A stretch of DNA of 64,000 nt from Branchipolynoe longqiensis (Eukaryota > Annelida > Polychaeta > Phyllodocida > Polynoidae): contig CM059199.1 of the NCBI GenBank assembly GCA_030323885.1, forward strand, positions 2,501,923 to 2,565,922. The letters are read 5' to 3'. The notes under the pieces were generated by a model. It had not been told where the DNA came from and made no database searches. It was given only the letters and a program-made list of their open reading frames with translations. Both the position numbers and the translations under genes were made by a program. Shown here piece by piece: positions 1 through 10,600 of this stretch (the first letter of the stretch is position 1; each line of letters begins with the position of its first letter).

Positions 1-426
1 CTGGCCCCGCCCCGCCGCCTCCACTGACACCGTAATGGATCTGTCTCCCAACCACCACGTCAGACCCCCTCCCTCCCCACCCCCAACCCCCACCTCATCC
101 ACGGACACACTCGCATCCCCCCCCCCCCCACCCGCTCCACCCGCGCACCGCACCTCACCCCACCCGCGCACACACTCGCATCCCCCCACCCCTTCCAACC
201 TCACCCCACCCCACCCGCGCACACACCTCCTCCCTCCACCTCCACACCTCCACACCCCCTCTCCTCCACTTCCTCCACATTCACACATCCGCACTAACGA
301 AGTAAATCCCCATTCACCCACCACCCACCCACCCCACCCCACCCCACTCCACTCCACTCCAACCAACCCCAACCTCACCCCTAAAAAGAACGACATGAAA
401 CGCACGCAAAAAAACAACACAAACTG
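1..426. repeat. C/A-rich low-complexity tract
   Basis: The top strand is almost only C, A and T, with CCCACCC-type words and many short near-repeats such as ACACACTCGCATCCCC. It can be translated as a Pro/His/Ser/Thr-rich peptide, but that follows from the composition and no domain is visible. I see no gene here. Confidence 0.8.
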
Positions 427-527
427 AATGAAACGATCAGGAATCAGGTATGGTTGTCACCCCCCCCTCCCCCCCCCCCCCCCCCCCCCCCCAAGTATGA
501 AACCATCATTTATGGCTCTGACACCGA
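427..527. repeat. Direct repeat copy 1 around a poly-C tract
   Basis: The words AGGAATCAGGTATGGTT and TATGGCTCTGACAC frame a run of more than 25 C with one T break. The same framing words recur at 1038-1128, but there they frame a (CA)n tract. This is a dispersed repeat whose central microsatellite differs between copies. The poly-C run could fold as an i-motif, with a G-quadruplex on the opposite strand. Confidence 0.7.
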
Positions 528-1037
528 CCAACAAATTGTTGTATCTTACGGAGAATAACAATAATACTAATAAGTAATATTCCCTGACATATCTTGATAC
601 TCGCATAATGGCCCAATGGAAGGTGACCATGCCAAAAGTAGCCAGCTAGCACACCACACAGCTACGTACAAGCCTATGATATGTAAATAGGAGTAGGCTA
701 GTCTAGTAGTAAGAGTAGAAAAAATATAACACATATATGCCAAGAAAATCCAAAAGAAATTAACATAGACTACTAACCAGACCAACCATTTATGTATTTG
801 CTGCTGAAATGCAGGCAATCAAATACCTTAGCAGCAGCTACTGTGTGAGAAGATAACACCAACACTACAGCTGGCCAGCATTGAAAACAAGCCTGAATAC
901 CCAGGCTTATAAGTTATATGCTATGGACAGTATTTAATACAGCCTCAATATAAAAAAAAAAACACCAAAAAACAACGTTATACATCATATCCCCAAAAGT
1001 AGGGAAACAATGACTGTCACCCCACAATTTTTTTTTA
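528..1037. other. AT-rich spacer without a gene
   Basis: This lies between the two direct-repeat copies. It contains the phrase CCAGCATTGAAAACAAGC near 878, which recurs near 37922, so part of it is dispersed repeat. No convincing reading frame, RNA gene or terminal inverted repeat was found. Confidence 0.6.
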
Positions 1038-1128
1038 ATGAATGAAACTATTAGGAATCAGGTATGGTTCGCACACACACACACACACTCAAGTTGTATG
1101 AAGCAATCATGTATGGCTCTCACACTCC
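1038..1128. repeat. Direct repeat copy 2 around a (CA)n tract
   Basis: This is the second copy of the repeat at 427-527. It has AGGAATCAGGTATGGTT on the left and ATGTATGGCTCTCACAC on the right. The centre is (CA)n instead of poly-C. Confidence 0.7.
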
Positions 1129-1445
1129 AGCCCCTTCCCCACCTCCTCCCCAGGCGCGCCTCCCTCTGTGTATCGGATCCGATTTGCTGCGCCATTTGTT
1201 GAATTGTGCGCGCTGCTTGCGTGCATTTCGGCGGACGGGCAGGCAGGAGGGGCCGGGCGCCCCGCGCTCTGGATCCCGCCTTGACCCCCCCCCCCCTGCC
1301 CCCCTCGCCCCCCTCTCTCGGTCCACCTCCTCCCGCTCCCCCGCCCCGCCCCGCCCCGCCCCGCCCCGCCTCCTGCTCACCGGAGTCCGTCGACTTCCTG
1401 GCGGGGACCCCGGCGCGTCCCGCCCGGCCACATAAAGCTGTCAGA
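1129..1445. promoter_or_regulatory. CpG-rich block with GGGCGG-type boxes
   Basis: This block is strongly GC- and CpG-rich compared with the AT-rich DNA on both sides. It holds a (CCCCG)n run near 1338-1370 whose reverse strand carries repeated GGGCGG SP1/KLF-type boxes. All frames stay open because of composition, with no recognisable protein. It may be an unmethylated regulatory island or a promoter of an unseen transcript; function is inference only. Confidence 0.4.
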
Positions 1446-2110
1446 GAAGGGGGTGTCCGATCACTCACATCCCTACTTGGCGATCATCAGGCACAACCCC
1501 CCCTCCCACCCACACGCCCACCTTTTAGCTGCACTCCGTGCCGCCGAATGCTTCCCAATACACAAGCCCCGGCCTTGAAAAGACTAAATCCCTTTAATTA
1601 GCCCAACTTTTGCCTGAGCAATTTGATTAAAATGCAACACCCTAAGTTAAAGGTACGGCGTCTCAATACCACTGCACTGCCACCCGCCCCCCCCCCCCAC
1701 CCCCCACACACATTCACTCTCACCTCCACCCGCACCACCCACCATCACCATCACCATCACCCCCCACTACCACGGATCCTGAGAATTTCATAAACAATTT
1801 CCATTGAGAAGGAGATTGCTCTGCCTTCAACACAATGGACCATTGATGTATATCTATATATATATATTAATGGTTTTGTTCCGTAGTGTTTTTTGTTAAT
1901 TATTTGCATATTGTTTGTTGTCTTTTGAAATATAGAACTTTTTTTTTTAAACCCACAAAAACTGACCCCCTCCCCGACAGAAAAAAAACCCAAAAAACCT
2001 CAACCATATCATTTTATTTGTTGTCGTTTGAAATAGAGGGACTATAGAAACACATAAATAAAAATAAAAATCCCCCCCCCCCACCAAAATAACCCACACC
2101 AACCCAACCC
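1446..2110. other. Spacer with C-runs and short microsatellites
   Basis: A non-repetitive part (1446-1680) includes CCCTTTAATTAGCCC, an AT-core homeodomain-type word. It is followed by C-runs, (CAC)n, (CAT)n and a short (TA)n tract near 1853-1869. No gene was seen. Confidence 0.6.
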
Positions 2111-2519
2111 TATCATACAGTTAAAAATAACGTCGGAGATACATGTAGTGAGATGAATGATTACCATCACGCTTCATCATCTTCACAAACAAAGGGTTGG
2201 TGAGCCTCTCCTCGCCGCGTTGGTTTTATTGCGTGTGCTGATAGATCTGTGTGGTGTCATTCATGTTGGTGTAGTGTGAAGGTTTAAATGTGGCCAGTCA
2301 TTCTCTATTGACCATTGTGTTCTCTGTCCACCATAAGGTACAGGCGTCCATATATTGACTGCGACTCCATCTTCCCAATTCAGACGTGGTATTGAACTGA
2401 CTTGGTGTTATTAAATAACATTGAGGAGGTAATTTCACCGTGAAGTATCGGCCGTCGTGTGCCGTTACGCCATGACGTACTGCGACGTGTGGTCACTCAA
2501 TACGATCTGGGTCACTGAC
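2111..2519. other. Non-repetitive island, no gene seen
   Basis: About 400 bp of balanced composition lie between low-complexity blocks. TTTTATTGCG (about 2225-2234) and CCATAAGGTAC (about 2331-2341) resemble posterior-Hox/Cdx-type words. No splice-delimited exon could be supported. It is a candidate for cross-species conservation testing. Confidence 0.35.
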
Positions 2520-3075
2520 CACACCCCCTCAGTAATAACCCCCTCCCCGACCTACCACCGCCTTCTTCCAGTGGATGAGCAACAGGAGGGTGAGCGGGTG
2601 GGGCGGGGTGGGTGGGGTTGTTGTTCCCCAGGTGTCCCCCCCCCCCCCCATAACAATACCCTAGCGGTTGGAGCCAGGAGGGAGAGGGGGAGGGCGGTGT
2701 GAGGAGGGAGGAAGGAGGAGGTGGGAGAGGGAGGAGGGGGAATGTGAGGAGGGACGAGCAAGGATGGAGGAGTGAGGAGTGAGGAGTGGGGAGGGAGGAG
2801 GGGGAGGTAGGAGGCAAGAGGTCAGGAGGGAGGTGGGAGAGGCAGGAGGGAGGTGGGAGAAGGGAGGAGGGAGGAGCGAGGAGGGAGGGGGGGAGGAGGG
2901 AGGAGAGAGGAGGGAGGAGGGAGGAGAGGTGAGGGAGGAGGGAAGAGGCAGGAGGGAGGTGGGAGGAGCGAGGAACGAGGAGGGGGGAGGGAGGAGGGAG
3001 GAGGAGAGAGGAGGGAGGAGGGAGGAGGGAGGAGGGAGGAGGGAGGAGGGAGGAGGGAGGAGGGAGTGAAGAGGA
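2520..3075. repeat. GGAGGGA polypurine minisatellite
   Basis: From about 2690 the top strand is nearly pure purine, built from 7-10 bp units such as GGAGGGA and GGAGGTG. It becomes almost perfect GGAGGGA between 2996 and 3066. The antisense strand reads as a Pro/Ser/Leu-rich frame, which is compositional. Mirror-repeat polypurine of this kind can form triplex or G-quadruplex structures. Confidence 0.85.
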
Positions 3076-3545
3076 TGGGTGGTTGTACTGGAGGACCTGG
3101 GTGCTGATGGAGTCACGGCCGGGGTCGGGGAGGGGTGGGGGGCTAAGGGTAATGCCTAGAGGTACTGGAGGTGGGGTGGGAAAGCACTGCTCCTCCTGCT
3201 GCTGCTGGCGCTGCCTGCCTCTCGCCGTCACCGCCACCTCCCACCCACCCACCCACCCACCCACCCTGGAGGAGGTGGGGAGAGTGGGGCCCACACCACC
3301 CCTCCTTTACCATATCTATTGGAACAGTCTGTCGGAGCCTCAGTCCTCAGTGTCGGCCGCGCACACAGCCCGTGAGCCACTCCATGGGACGGGCGGGCCT
3401 CCTCCTCCTCCACCTCCTCCTCCAGTAACCGCTCTGATTGTTACACCACCAAGCACCGGGAAGCCACACACACAGGTGAGGTGACGGAGAGGGCTCTACT
3501 CCAGTAGCTAATAGCGTCGGGGCGACTCACCGATCCACCGACCGA
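3076..3545. other. GC-rich spacer with short tandem repeats
   Basis: It contains (CTG)n-like words at about 3196-3210, (CCCA)n at about 3241-3266 and (CTC)n near 3402-3422. Frames are open on both strands but composition-driven. No known domain was seen. Confidence 0.6.
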
Positions 3546-3838
3546 CCGACCGCCCTCCCCCCATCCCCTCGACCACGTCAATCTGGTTTCAGTTTTGAAA
3601 TCAGCCATCGCCAAACACCGTAACCACCGCTGCCGATTGCCCTACCATACCCTACCTCGCCCTGCCCTGCCCTGCCCTGCCCTGCACCAAACCGGCACGG
3701 GCACGCCCAGCAGCGGCGCGTCCCCCGCCCCCGCCCGCCCGCCCGCCCGCCCGCCCGCCCGCCCGCCCGCCCGCCCGCCCGCTCGGCCGGTCTCCTCCGG
3801 CACCTGTTGGACTGCGTCCCGACGTTGACGATGGCTGC
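3546..3838. repeat. Tetranucleotide and pentanucleotide GC repeats
   Basis: Short (CCGA)n near 3535-3552 is followed by (CCCTG)n at about 3660-3684 and a nearly perfect (CCCG)n run of about 14 units at 3722-3781. Every antisense frame gives Gly/Arg/Ala repeats, which is an artefact of the repeat. The CpG density is extreme. Confidence 0.85.
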
Positions 3839-4124
3839 TCCCATTCACTCAGGTTGTCAATCAACTTTTTTTTATAGCGTCACTGACAGGGGGCACGTGG
3901 CACAGCTGCATAACGGGCATTGATACCACGCGATGAGATGGAGGAGGATGGAGGAGGAGGAGGTGGTGAGGGTGTCGGGCTCCCCCCTCTCATTCACCTC
4001 CTCCTTCACCTCCTTCTGTACTCAACTGCCACCCTCACTCAATCCGACGTGAGTGTATGCACCATTACATCGTGTTACTACCTCGTTTTGTGTGACCCTC
4101 ACCATGTCTGTTTACCGTTTACCG
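3839..4124. other. Spacer without a gene
   Basis: The composition is mixed, with a small GGAGGA cluster near 3940-3965. Nothing else was recognised. Confidence 0.5.
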
Positions 4125-4172
4125 TCCTGATATGACCTTAGATATTGCCAGGACGTAAAACTCCAACACGCA
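4125..4172 (+). mobile_element. SINE family 1, 3' tail fragment
   Basis: The words CTGATATGACCTTAGATATT and CCAGGACGTAAAACTCCAAC match the 3' end of the tRNA-derived SINE described at 16872-17186. Only the tail remains. Confidence 0.75.
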
Positions 4173-4289
4173 ACACACCTTGTGTCTGTTTTCCTCGTGT
4201 ACACATGTATGTCCCCTGACTGTTTTGCTATGTACTTACAATCCTGCAGCATTGCTTTTGTTTCTCTTGCCCACACACTAGTGTCCACG

Positions 4290-4400
4290 TGATTCAGACA
4301 GAGACAGAGAGAGAGACAGAGAGAGAGACACAGAGAGAGACACAGAGAGAGACACAGAGAGAGAGAGACAGAGAGAGGGACAACCAGAAACAGAGACATG
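4290..4400. repeat. (GA)n-rich microsatellite with CAGA interruptions
   Basis: GAGAGACAGAGAGAGACACAGA patterns run across about 95 bp. Frames read Glu/Arg on one strand and Ser/Leu on the other. Confidence 0.9.
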
Positions 4401-4964
4401 CACGCCTGTCATCATCTCCTTCCTTTCTCCACGGTGTCGCCATTGACTTATCAGCGCCAATTACAGACGAATCAGGTATGACTGCCTCAAAGGAATTTCC
4501 CTCCTCCCTCCCCTCCCCCACACCTCCCCGCTCGAGCCACCCTGGAGGAAAGGCGCGCTTCGTCCACTTGGCCAACAGGTTGTCGCGTGCCGTCGTGACA
4601 GCTCCCAACCTCCTGCAGCAGGAGGAGGAGGAGGCACTGAGAATGGGGGCTGGTTGTGGTGTGTGGTGTGGTGTGTGCTACACACATTGTCCTCCAGGGT
4701 CTGATCTTCCTCATGCTGCGCATGCGTCGGAATCAGATTGCCGGCACCCCTCCCTCCACGGTCGAGCTGCAAAGAGAGAGAGAAACAGAGAGGGAGGGTC
4801 AGACTCAGAGTTATTGCTCATAAAAGTGGCTGAGGAGCCAGTTAGGTAGGTACCCGGGCCATCCAACAATTTCCCCTGGCTAGTTTTTATGAGTGCCGGG
4901 AAATGTGTACTAGGGGAGGGGGGGGGGGGGCGCGATATGGTGATGCAGTTTAGTGGAGGCGTTT
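4401..4964. other. Spacer without a gene
   Basis: This is mixed-composition DNA with a GGAGGAGGAGG patch near 4620 and a G-run at about 4915-4930. No supported coding sequence, RNA or element ends were seen. Confidence 0.5.
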
Positions 4965-5165
4965 AAGTGCGGTTTGAATGCTGGTTGAGTGCAGTTTGAG
5001 TGTGGTTTGAATGCTGGTTGAATGTGATTTAAATGCTGGTGAAGTGCGTCTTGAATGTGGTTTGTGTGCGATTTGAATGTGCTTTGAGTGCTGGTTGAGT
5101 GCGATTTGAATGCTGGTTGAGTGCAAGTAAAGAGCTGGTTGGGTGCAGTCTGAGTAGCGGTAACT
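4965..5165. repeat. Degenerate 11-bp tandem repeat (TTTGAATGCTG/GTTGAGTGCAG)
   Basis: Alternating 11-bp words such as GGTTTGAATGC and TGGTTGAGTGC run for about 200 bp with many substitutions. The antisense frame reads as degenerate Gln/Pro/Ala/Phe/Lys/His repeats and is not a recognised protein. Confidence 0.75.
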
Positions 5166-5445
5166 TTAAGCAGCCAGGCTTGAGTGAGGCTTCTGGCGAG
5201 CTTTTCCACGCCGATTTAGAATGGGGTTTTAAGTATTAACGCCTGCACTGTTAGCGTTTCAGGTTGAGTGGGGTTTGCACGCCAGGGGAACACCATGGCA
5301 CGGGCATACAGGGATTGGTTGTCTCGACACAGGTCTCTGGTCTGGTCAGTGTGAAAAGGCATTTGTTTGGGCGTCTCTTCCCAGAGGTCGATGAGACGCA
5401 CACATGAATCTTTTGAATGTCACCACACACGCTGACCCAAATGGG
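5166..5445. other. Unique spacer, no gene seen
   Basis: The sequence is non-repetitive and of balanced composition. No family or signal was recognised. Confidence 0.5.
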
Positions 5446-5900
5446 CCCTGTCTTCCTCTCTCTTTCTCTCTCTTTCTGCCTCTCTCTGCCCGTGTCTTTA
5501 TCATTCTCTATTACCATTCGCCTCTCTATTGTACCTATCTATTTCTCATCTCTATTTACCTCTCTAATCTTCTTAATGTCTCCTCTCTTTCTCTCTCCTC
5601 TCCTGTTTCATTCTCTCTTTTCTATGTATTGCCCTCTTTCACTGCGAGCTCTCCTTGCTCTCTTTATTCGCTCTTTTCTCCCAAATGCCCTTTCTACTAT
5701 CTCTCTCCTTGCTATGTCATTCTTCTCATTCTTCTTTCTTTTCTCTCTCTCCATTCTTTCTCCTTGTTCTCCCTGCTCTATGTCCCCGTTTCTTCTCTCC
5801 CATCATCTTTTCTCTCCTTTTCTCTTCTCTCCTCTCCCATTTCTCTTTATTTATCTCTCCTCTCTTTCTCTACACTCTCTTTCTCTATCTCTCTCCCTTC
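5446..5900. repeat. CT-rich polypyrimidine tract
   Basis: About 450 bp of (TC)n, CTTT and TCCT words. All three top-strand frames read as Leu/Ser/Phe-rich hydrophobic peptides, which mimic membrane proteins but are composition artefacts. Confidence 0.85.
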
Positions 5901-6289
5901 AAGGGACTACCCAAGCAAAATGAACCTGTCACTGGGTGTGAGATGAGGTCATAGCATAGCGCCCTCTACCTGTTGCTTATGTGTGCTGGTTGTGAGCGTG
6001 GAGAAGGCGGGCGGGGGGTGCTGGTATGGCTCTGGCACTAGCGCTGTGTTTTTGTTATGGGTGAGAGAGAGGCGCAGTACCACACAGAACGGGGTGACCA
6101 CCCCGTACAATAGCCACACAGGAGAGAAAGGCAATGGTTTCAGTGGAAACTGTCAGTATGCACCTGCCGTGTCTCGAACTACAGTGCCCTCCCAACCTCG
6201 CCCACCTCGCCCCTAATCCCCCCCCCCCCACCTCTGCCACACACCCCAACCACACCCACCCGGCTTCAGTGTAGGCTTGCTATGAGGCG
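5901..6289. other. Spacer, no gene seen
   Basis: Mixed composition with a C-run at about 6220-6230. Nothing recognisable. Confidence 0.5.
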
Positions 6290-6965
6290 TACGCGTACGC
6301 GTTCGCAGCAGCAGAAGCAGCAGCAGCAGTAGTCGTAGCAGCGGGAGAGGCACCAGCAGCAGCAGAAGCAGAAGCAGCAGCAGGCGCCCGTAGGTCATCA
6401 GCGAGGAAGGGCTGAGTGAGGGAGAGGAGCCCTCAGCACACAACACGGTGCCTGCAACAGCCTGCCACGCCCAGGCCGCCCGGAACCCTCTCCTCCGCTC
6501 TCCGCTCCCCTCTTGTCTTCCTTCTCTCTCACACTCGGCACCCGCCGCACCTCGCCACCGCCCGCCCGCCCGTCCGGCCCCACGTGCCCGCCCGCACGTC
6601 GCCCTCCTCCCGCCGCGCCCCTCCTCCATCGCTGCGGTACACGGCCGGGGGTCCATCCACAGCCGTCACAACAGGTACGTACCGTAACGTATAGCGTTTG
6701 TCGTCCGCTTTTGCCGATTCGATCATTTATTGGCGCGCTCGGCCTCCCGTGTCCCTCCCTCCCTGCACCCAGTCCCCCCCCCCCGCCGCCCCCACCCTCC
6801 CCATGTTCTTTGTCAAGTCCGTTAACACATCACCCTGATGCGTCTTTTTGCCCCACGACCGTCGCCGACCGCGCGCGGCCCGGAGCGGACGCGGACAGAG
6901 CTGGGAGGGGAAGGGAAAGGGAAAGGGCACGCGCGCGTGAGGAGAGAACACGCGCGCGTTTCAAC
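6290..6965. promoter_or_regulatory. CpG-rich block with (CAG)n and GC repeats
   Basis: (CAG)n-type repeats at about 6305-6383 precede some 550 bp of GC- and CpG-dense sequence. The latter includes CGCCCGCCCGCCC near 6558, and GAAAGG repeats followed by two ACGCGCGCGT words near 6930-6960. Long frames on both strands lack any domain and look compositional. It could be a promoter or enhancer island; no TATA/initiator pair or splice donor could be assigned with confidence. Confidence 0.4.
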
Positions 6966-7217
6966 GCACACCTCAACAACTCCTCACTTCAAGTACCCCT
7001 CACATAACCAACCATTCTGCTCCCCACCCGCTCACGTGCGCTCCATTCACTAAGCCCCACTTTCCATTACAGTCCTTCGCTAGTAACAATCCTTTGCCAT
7101 ACATCACTGCCTGCTGTGTCGTGGTGGAAGGAGCGGGGGTGGGGAGTGGGGGTGGGGTGGAGAGGGCAGAGTTGGGGGTTTTCTATGGCGACTGGACCTG
7201 CCCCAGATTTTCAGTGG
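6966..7217. other. Spacer, no gene seen
   Basis: C/A-rich, then a G-rich patch (about 7130-7175). No feature supported. Confidence 0.5.
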
Positions 7218-7280
7218 TTAGTTATTGGAGTTTTACATCCTGGCAACATCTAAGATCATATCACTTATCAGGACGGGGAG
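7218..7280 (-). mobile_element. SINE family 1, 3' tail fragment
   Basis: GGAGTTTTACATCCTGGCAA followed by CATCTAAGATCATATCA is the reverse complement of the SINE tail. Only about 60 bp remain. Confidence 0.75.
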
Positions 7281-8062
7281 ATTCTCAGTGTATTACCCAC
7301 ATTGTCTCCACCCTCCCCTCCACTCCTCTCCCCTTCCCCTCTCGTCTCTCCCCCCTCGTCCCGTCCCCTCGTGTTGTTGCTGCGCAATGACCAACCACAG
7401 CTCTCCCCTCCGCCTTCACACAACGCGACTATAATTCTTATCACCGAGCATTGATCCCTGCTCTACTGCTTGACTGATGGCCTTGACCGGGAGATGATCA
7501 CCATGGAGGAGGGTGATGTGTGGTGAGGGGTGCAGCAGGAGGAGCCTGTGGCTGTGCCCCGGCCCATTTGTATCGATGCACTGATACTATTTCTGAAAAC
7601 AATGACAGGAACTCCCAAAGCAGTGCAGTGAACCTAACCGATAACCGAACACAGCCAAGTGTGTTTATTTACCAATCAGCGCCTTTTAACTTCATAATAA
7701 ATATTGCCTCTGATTGTTGCGCATGTGCGTCGGTGTAAACCGGCTCCAATTACCTGAATAGAACTACAGTAGGGGAGAGTGTCAGTGTGGACATTGTTGT
7801 TCTTTTTTTTTAAGGTGGTGATAGAGATGTAGAACCGTGTGATTTGCCCAGAAGGCACCCTCTCCTCCCCCTCCCCCCCGCTGCCTCCCCCACCCCCCAT
7901 CCGGCCACAATCCCCATCCTCTTTGTCATCTGAGTACACTCGTCCTTTGTATTGTCCATTCTCTCTCACTACAGTTCCCGTCCACCGTTCCTCAAATCAC
8001 TTCATTCCGACCACAACGCCACTGTCCCTCACACGCCAGTCCACCGTACCACCCGCTAACCG
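7281..8062. other. Spacer with CT-rich and C-rich patches
   Basis: CT-rich at 7305-7375, mixed at 7390-7800, a short poly-T near 7803 and C-rich at 7855-7915. No coding or RNA gene recognised. Confidence 0.5.
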
Positions 8063-8830
8063 GCCAGTTGGCAAGATCTAGTTGAATAATAATAATAATA
8101 ATAATAATAAACATGATAAAACGCTCTCGCCAATTACAGGCACATGCATGAGTTCGCCCTCAAATACTCGTCAAATCACTCCGACTCCCATCCCAACCCA
8201 TATCCACTCCCCCTCTCACTGCATAAGCACCGTAGCACACCCTACAGCCAGTTCCCCAAATCTAGTTGAATAATAATCATAATTAAAAGCTCTCAATAAG
8301 TACAATGACAAGACAATTACATAATTAATAATACATGTATAATAAAATGATACATTCTATTATACAGTTTCCCCATCACCCCTCCTAAAATCACTTCATC
8401 CAACCATAACGAAAGATCTCACTAATTACTTGGTTATCACCCTCTCCCCGCGCCTACCCGGCCCCACACCATACAGACGTTCTCTTATACAGTTTCCCCA
8501 TCACCCCTCCTAAAATCACTTCATCCCCATCACAAACAACACCCACTCTCACTCGGAGCCCACCGTACCACACCCTACAAATTACAACCAGTTCCCAAAA
8601 TCTAGTGTAATAACAAACTCTCACTGATTACATGCACCTACTTAAGTTGCCTAACGTCACTCCTAAAATTACTCCATTCGCCATTCCCATCATAAACCAT
8701 ACCCACTGCCCCCTTCACTGACACTGACAGCCCACCATACCATATAGTATGGTGGGCTGTCAGCTAGATCAGTTGCCAAGATCTAGCTGAACTAGTAGCA
8801 ACCTTAATGAAAGCTCTCACTAATTACTTG
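8063..8830. repeat. Degenerate tandem repeat of about 180 bp
   Basis: The phrase AGTTGGCAAGATCTAGTTGA (with variants) followed by AATAATAAT or CTCTCACTAATTAC recurs near 8063, 8250, 8590 and 8770, and a partial copy lies near 8410. The phrase CACCCCTCCTAAAATCACTTC recurs inside it. This is an old diverged array with a (AAT)n microsatellite at about 8083-8108. Confidence 0.6.
8724..8763. repeat. Perfect 17-bp inverted repeat (hairpin)
   Basis: The arm CTGACAGCCCACCATAC is followed by the 6-base loop CATATA and then its exact reverse complement GTATGGTGGGCTGTCAG. It lies inside the degenerate 180-bp array, and the other array copies lack the palindrome, so it looks recent. It could be a cruciform site or a small-RNA precursor stem; no further support. 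Confidence 0.9.
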
Positions 8831-8965
8831 ATTATCACCCTCTCCCCTTGCCTCCCCTGCCCCACATCCTATAGGAAGCCCATCTTACTCCGGTCCCATT
8901 GTCAGGTCGCGACCATTTACTGTTGTTATCATTCACTGTTATGGCCCCCACCAGGCCCTTCACGC

Positions 8966-9296
8966 CAAATGACGCGATGGCTGAATCTGTACGAACGCTC
9001 GCTTCTCATGTGGAAACTCAGGAGTTTCAAATCGCAGTCGAGTCAAACCGACGACTTACTAAATTTATACTATTTGCTACCAAGGCTGGTACTCGGCATT
9101 AATAGGATAGGACAAGGACTGGTTAGCTCAGTATGCCGATAATGTGACGGAATGGGATAGGAAATCCGGTCATGGTGCTGGCGATCTGGGTCTTCCACAT
9201 GATAATACATCAAGTCGCCATGAGTGTGCACTGTCATAAGTCGGTACCCATCCTGATTTGATATTAGATATTGTAAAGATATAAACCACCAACAAA
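8966..9296 (+). mobile_element. SINE family 1 (diverged full-length)
   Basis: The head has GCGATGGCTGAAT (A-box region) and a decayed B-box. The body shows GGCATTAATAGGATAGG, GACTGGTTAGCTCAGT, AAGTCGCCATGAGTGTGCAC and GTCGGTACCCATCCTGAT in the usual order. The tail is worn. Confidence 0.85.
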
Positions 9297-9593
9297 AGAA
9301 ACAGCAAATTGGGCGGGCACGGCCGGGCGTTCAGAGCCGCGTCCCAGCTCGGCTTTAGTTTCCTCTCTCGCCGCCTGTGTCAGCCCTGCCGTGGCGCCCG
9401 TCGGATGCCTCTCCTGTGGCGCTCAATTTCAAACCTGCCACTTTTGGCGCCCTATCTGTAGTGTTAAGAGCCGATCCACCGGCCATTGATACCGGCCAGA
9501 TCTAGGTCAGTCGTCAATTGCCAATCACTGTTCCGCATGAGTGCATCTGCGCATCTGTGTGTGTCTGCAGAGAGAGGGAGAGAGAGATGGGGC
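9297..9593. other. GC-rich unique island
   Basis: About 260 bp of CpG-containing unique sequence directly follow the SINE. CTCGGCTTTAGTTTCCTCTC is among its words. No exon boundaries recognised; it may be regulatory. Confidence 0.35.
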
Positions 9594-9968
9594 AAAGACC
9601 CTATAATACTATAATACTCAGCCTGTACTGTGTAATCAAAATGATCAAACCCACCACTTGGTGCGCTGGCTGTTCTCTTGGTTAAACAGTTGCTATATTG
9701 TATGTATACATGTATATATGAATGTGAAAGATGTGTGATGATGGCAATGATGATGATGATGCTGATGATGATGTGTAATTGTTCATAGCAATTTCATATT
9801 GATGTGTATTCATACTTACCTATCTCATGTATAATATAATTGTATGCGTTTCCATGTGAAACACCAACCAGCAGCCGGACTGATCAAACCCACCACAAGG
9901 TGGCACTGCAAATTTACATTACCATGGGAGAGATAGGGAGTGAGCCGTCTTAGTATTATAGAGTCTTT
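9594..9968. mobile_element. Candidate MITE with AAAGACYCTATAATACT ends
   Basis: The left end AAAGACCCTATAATACT is matched in reverse by the right end (AAAGACTCTATAATACT), with one mismatch in 17. The 375-bp interior is non-coding and has a (GAT)n patch near 9748-9771. TGATCAAACCCACCAC occurs twice inside. No clear target duplication, so the superfamily is unassigned. Confidence 0.55.
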
Positions 9969-10071
9969 GGATGGGTTGAGGACAGGGAGAACTTGAGAGA
10001 GACTGCGCATACGCGGGGGCGTGCTGGTGCGTGAGGTGGTGAACATTTGGACGCGCGCTCAATCGTGGTTG

Positions 10072-10340
10072 GTTGTTGGAGTTTTAAGTTCTGGCAATAT
10101 CTAAGGTCATATCAGAACGGGTACCGACTTGTGACAGTTCACACTCATGGCGACTTTAGAATTAGAGTGCTGTCCAATTGCAAAACTAAGCCACTGGCAC
10201 CATGACCAATTTCCCATACAGTCAGATGATCCTGACACTGTGCCAATCAGTCCTTGTCCTATCCTATTAATGCTGAGCGCCAGGCTAGGTAGCGACAAGT
10301 ATCAATTTAATAAGTCATTGGTTTGACTGCTGGAATTAGA
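10072..10340 (-). mobile_element. SINE family 1 (head missing)
   Basis: In reverse orientation it carries the tail GTTTTAAGTTCTGGCAATAT, the words GGGTACCGACTTGTGACAG and CACTCATGGCGACTTTA, and ends near TAAGTCATTGGTTTGACTG. The tRNA-like head is mostly lost. Confidence 0.85.
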
Positions 10341-10401
10341 ACTGCTCACCTTCCGCACACGAGAAGCCTGTATTGTACCAATTCGGTTCCCACGGGCCCT
10401 C

Positions 10402-10481
<80 letters not shown>

Positions 10482-10600
10482 GAGAGAGAAAGAGAGAGAC
10501 AGAGAGACAGATAGAGACAGAGAGAGACACCGAGAGAGAGAGACAGATAGAGAGAGACAGAGAGAAAGAAAGCGAGAGAGAGAGAGAGAGAGAGACAAGT
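10402..10600. repeat. (GA)n microsatellite, about 200 bp
   Basis: Nearly perfect (AG)n at 10402-10472, then GA interrupted by CAGA/TAGA. Frames on both strands are open only because of the repeat. Confidence 0.95.

Noticed and set aside
2512..3294. Long antisense Pro/Ser/Leu-rich frame opposite the GGAGGGA repeat
   Set aside because: The frame exists only because the strand is nearly pure pyrimidine; overlapping frames are open too and no domain or splice structure is present.
5404..5946. Hydrophobic frames resembling a multi-pass membrane protein
   Set aside because: The DNA is a CT microsatellite; all three frames give Leu/Ser/Phe.
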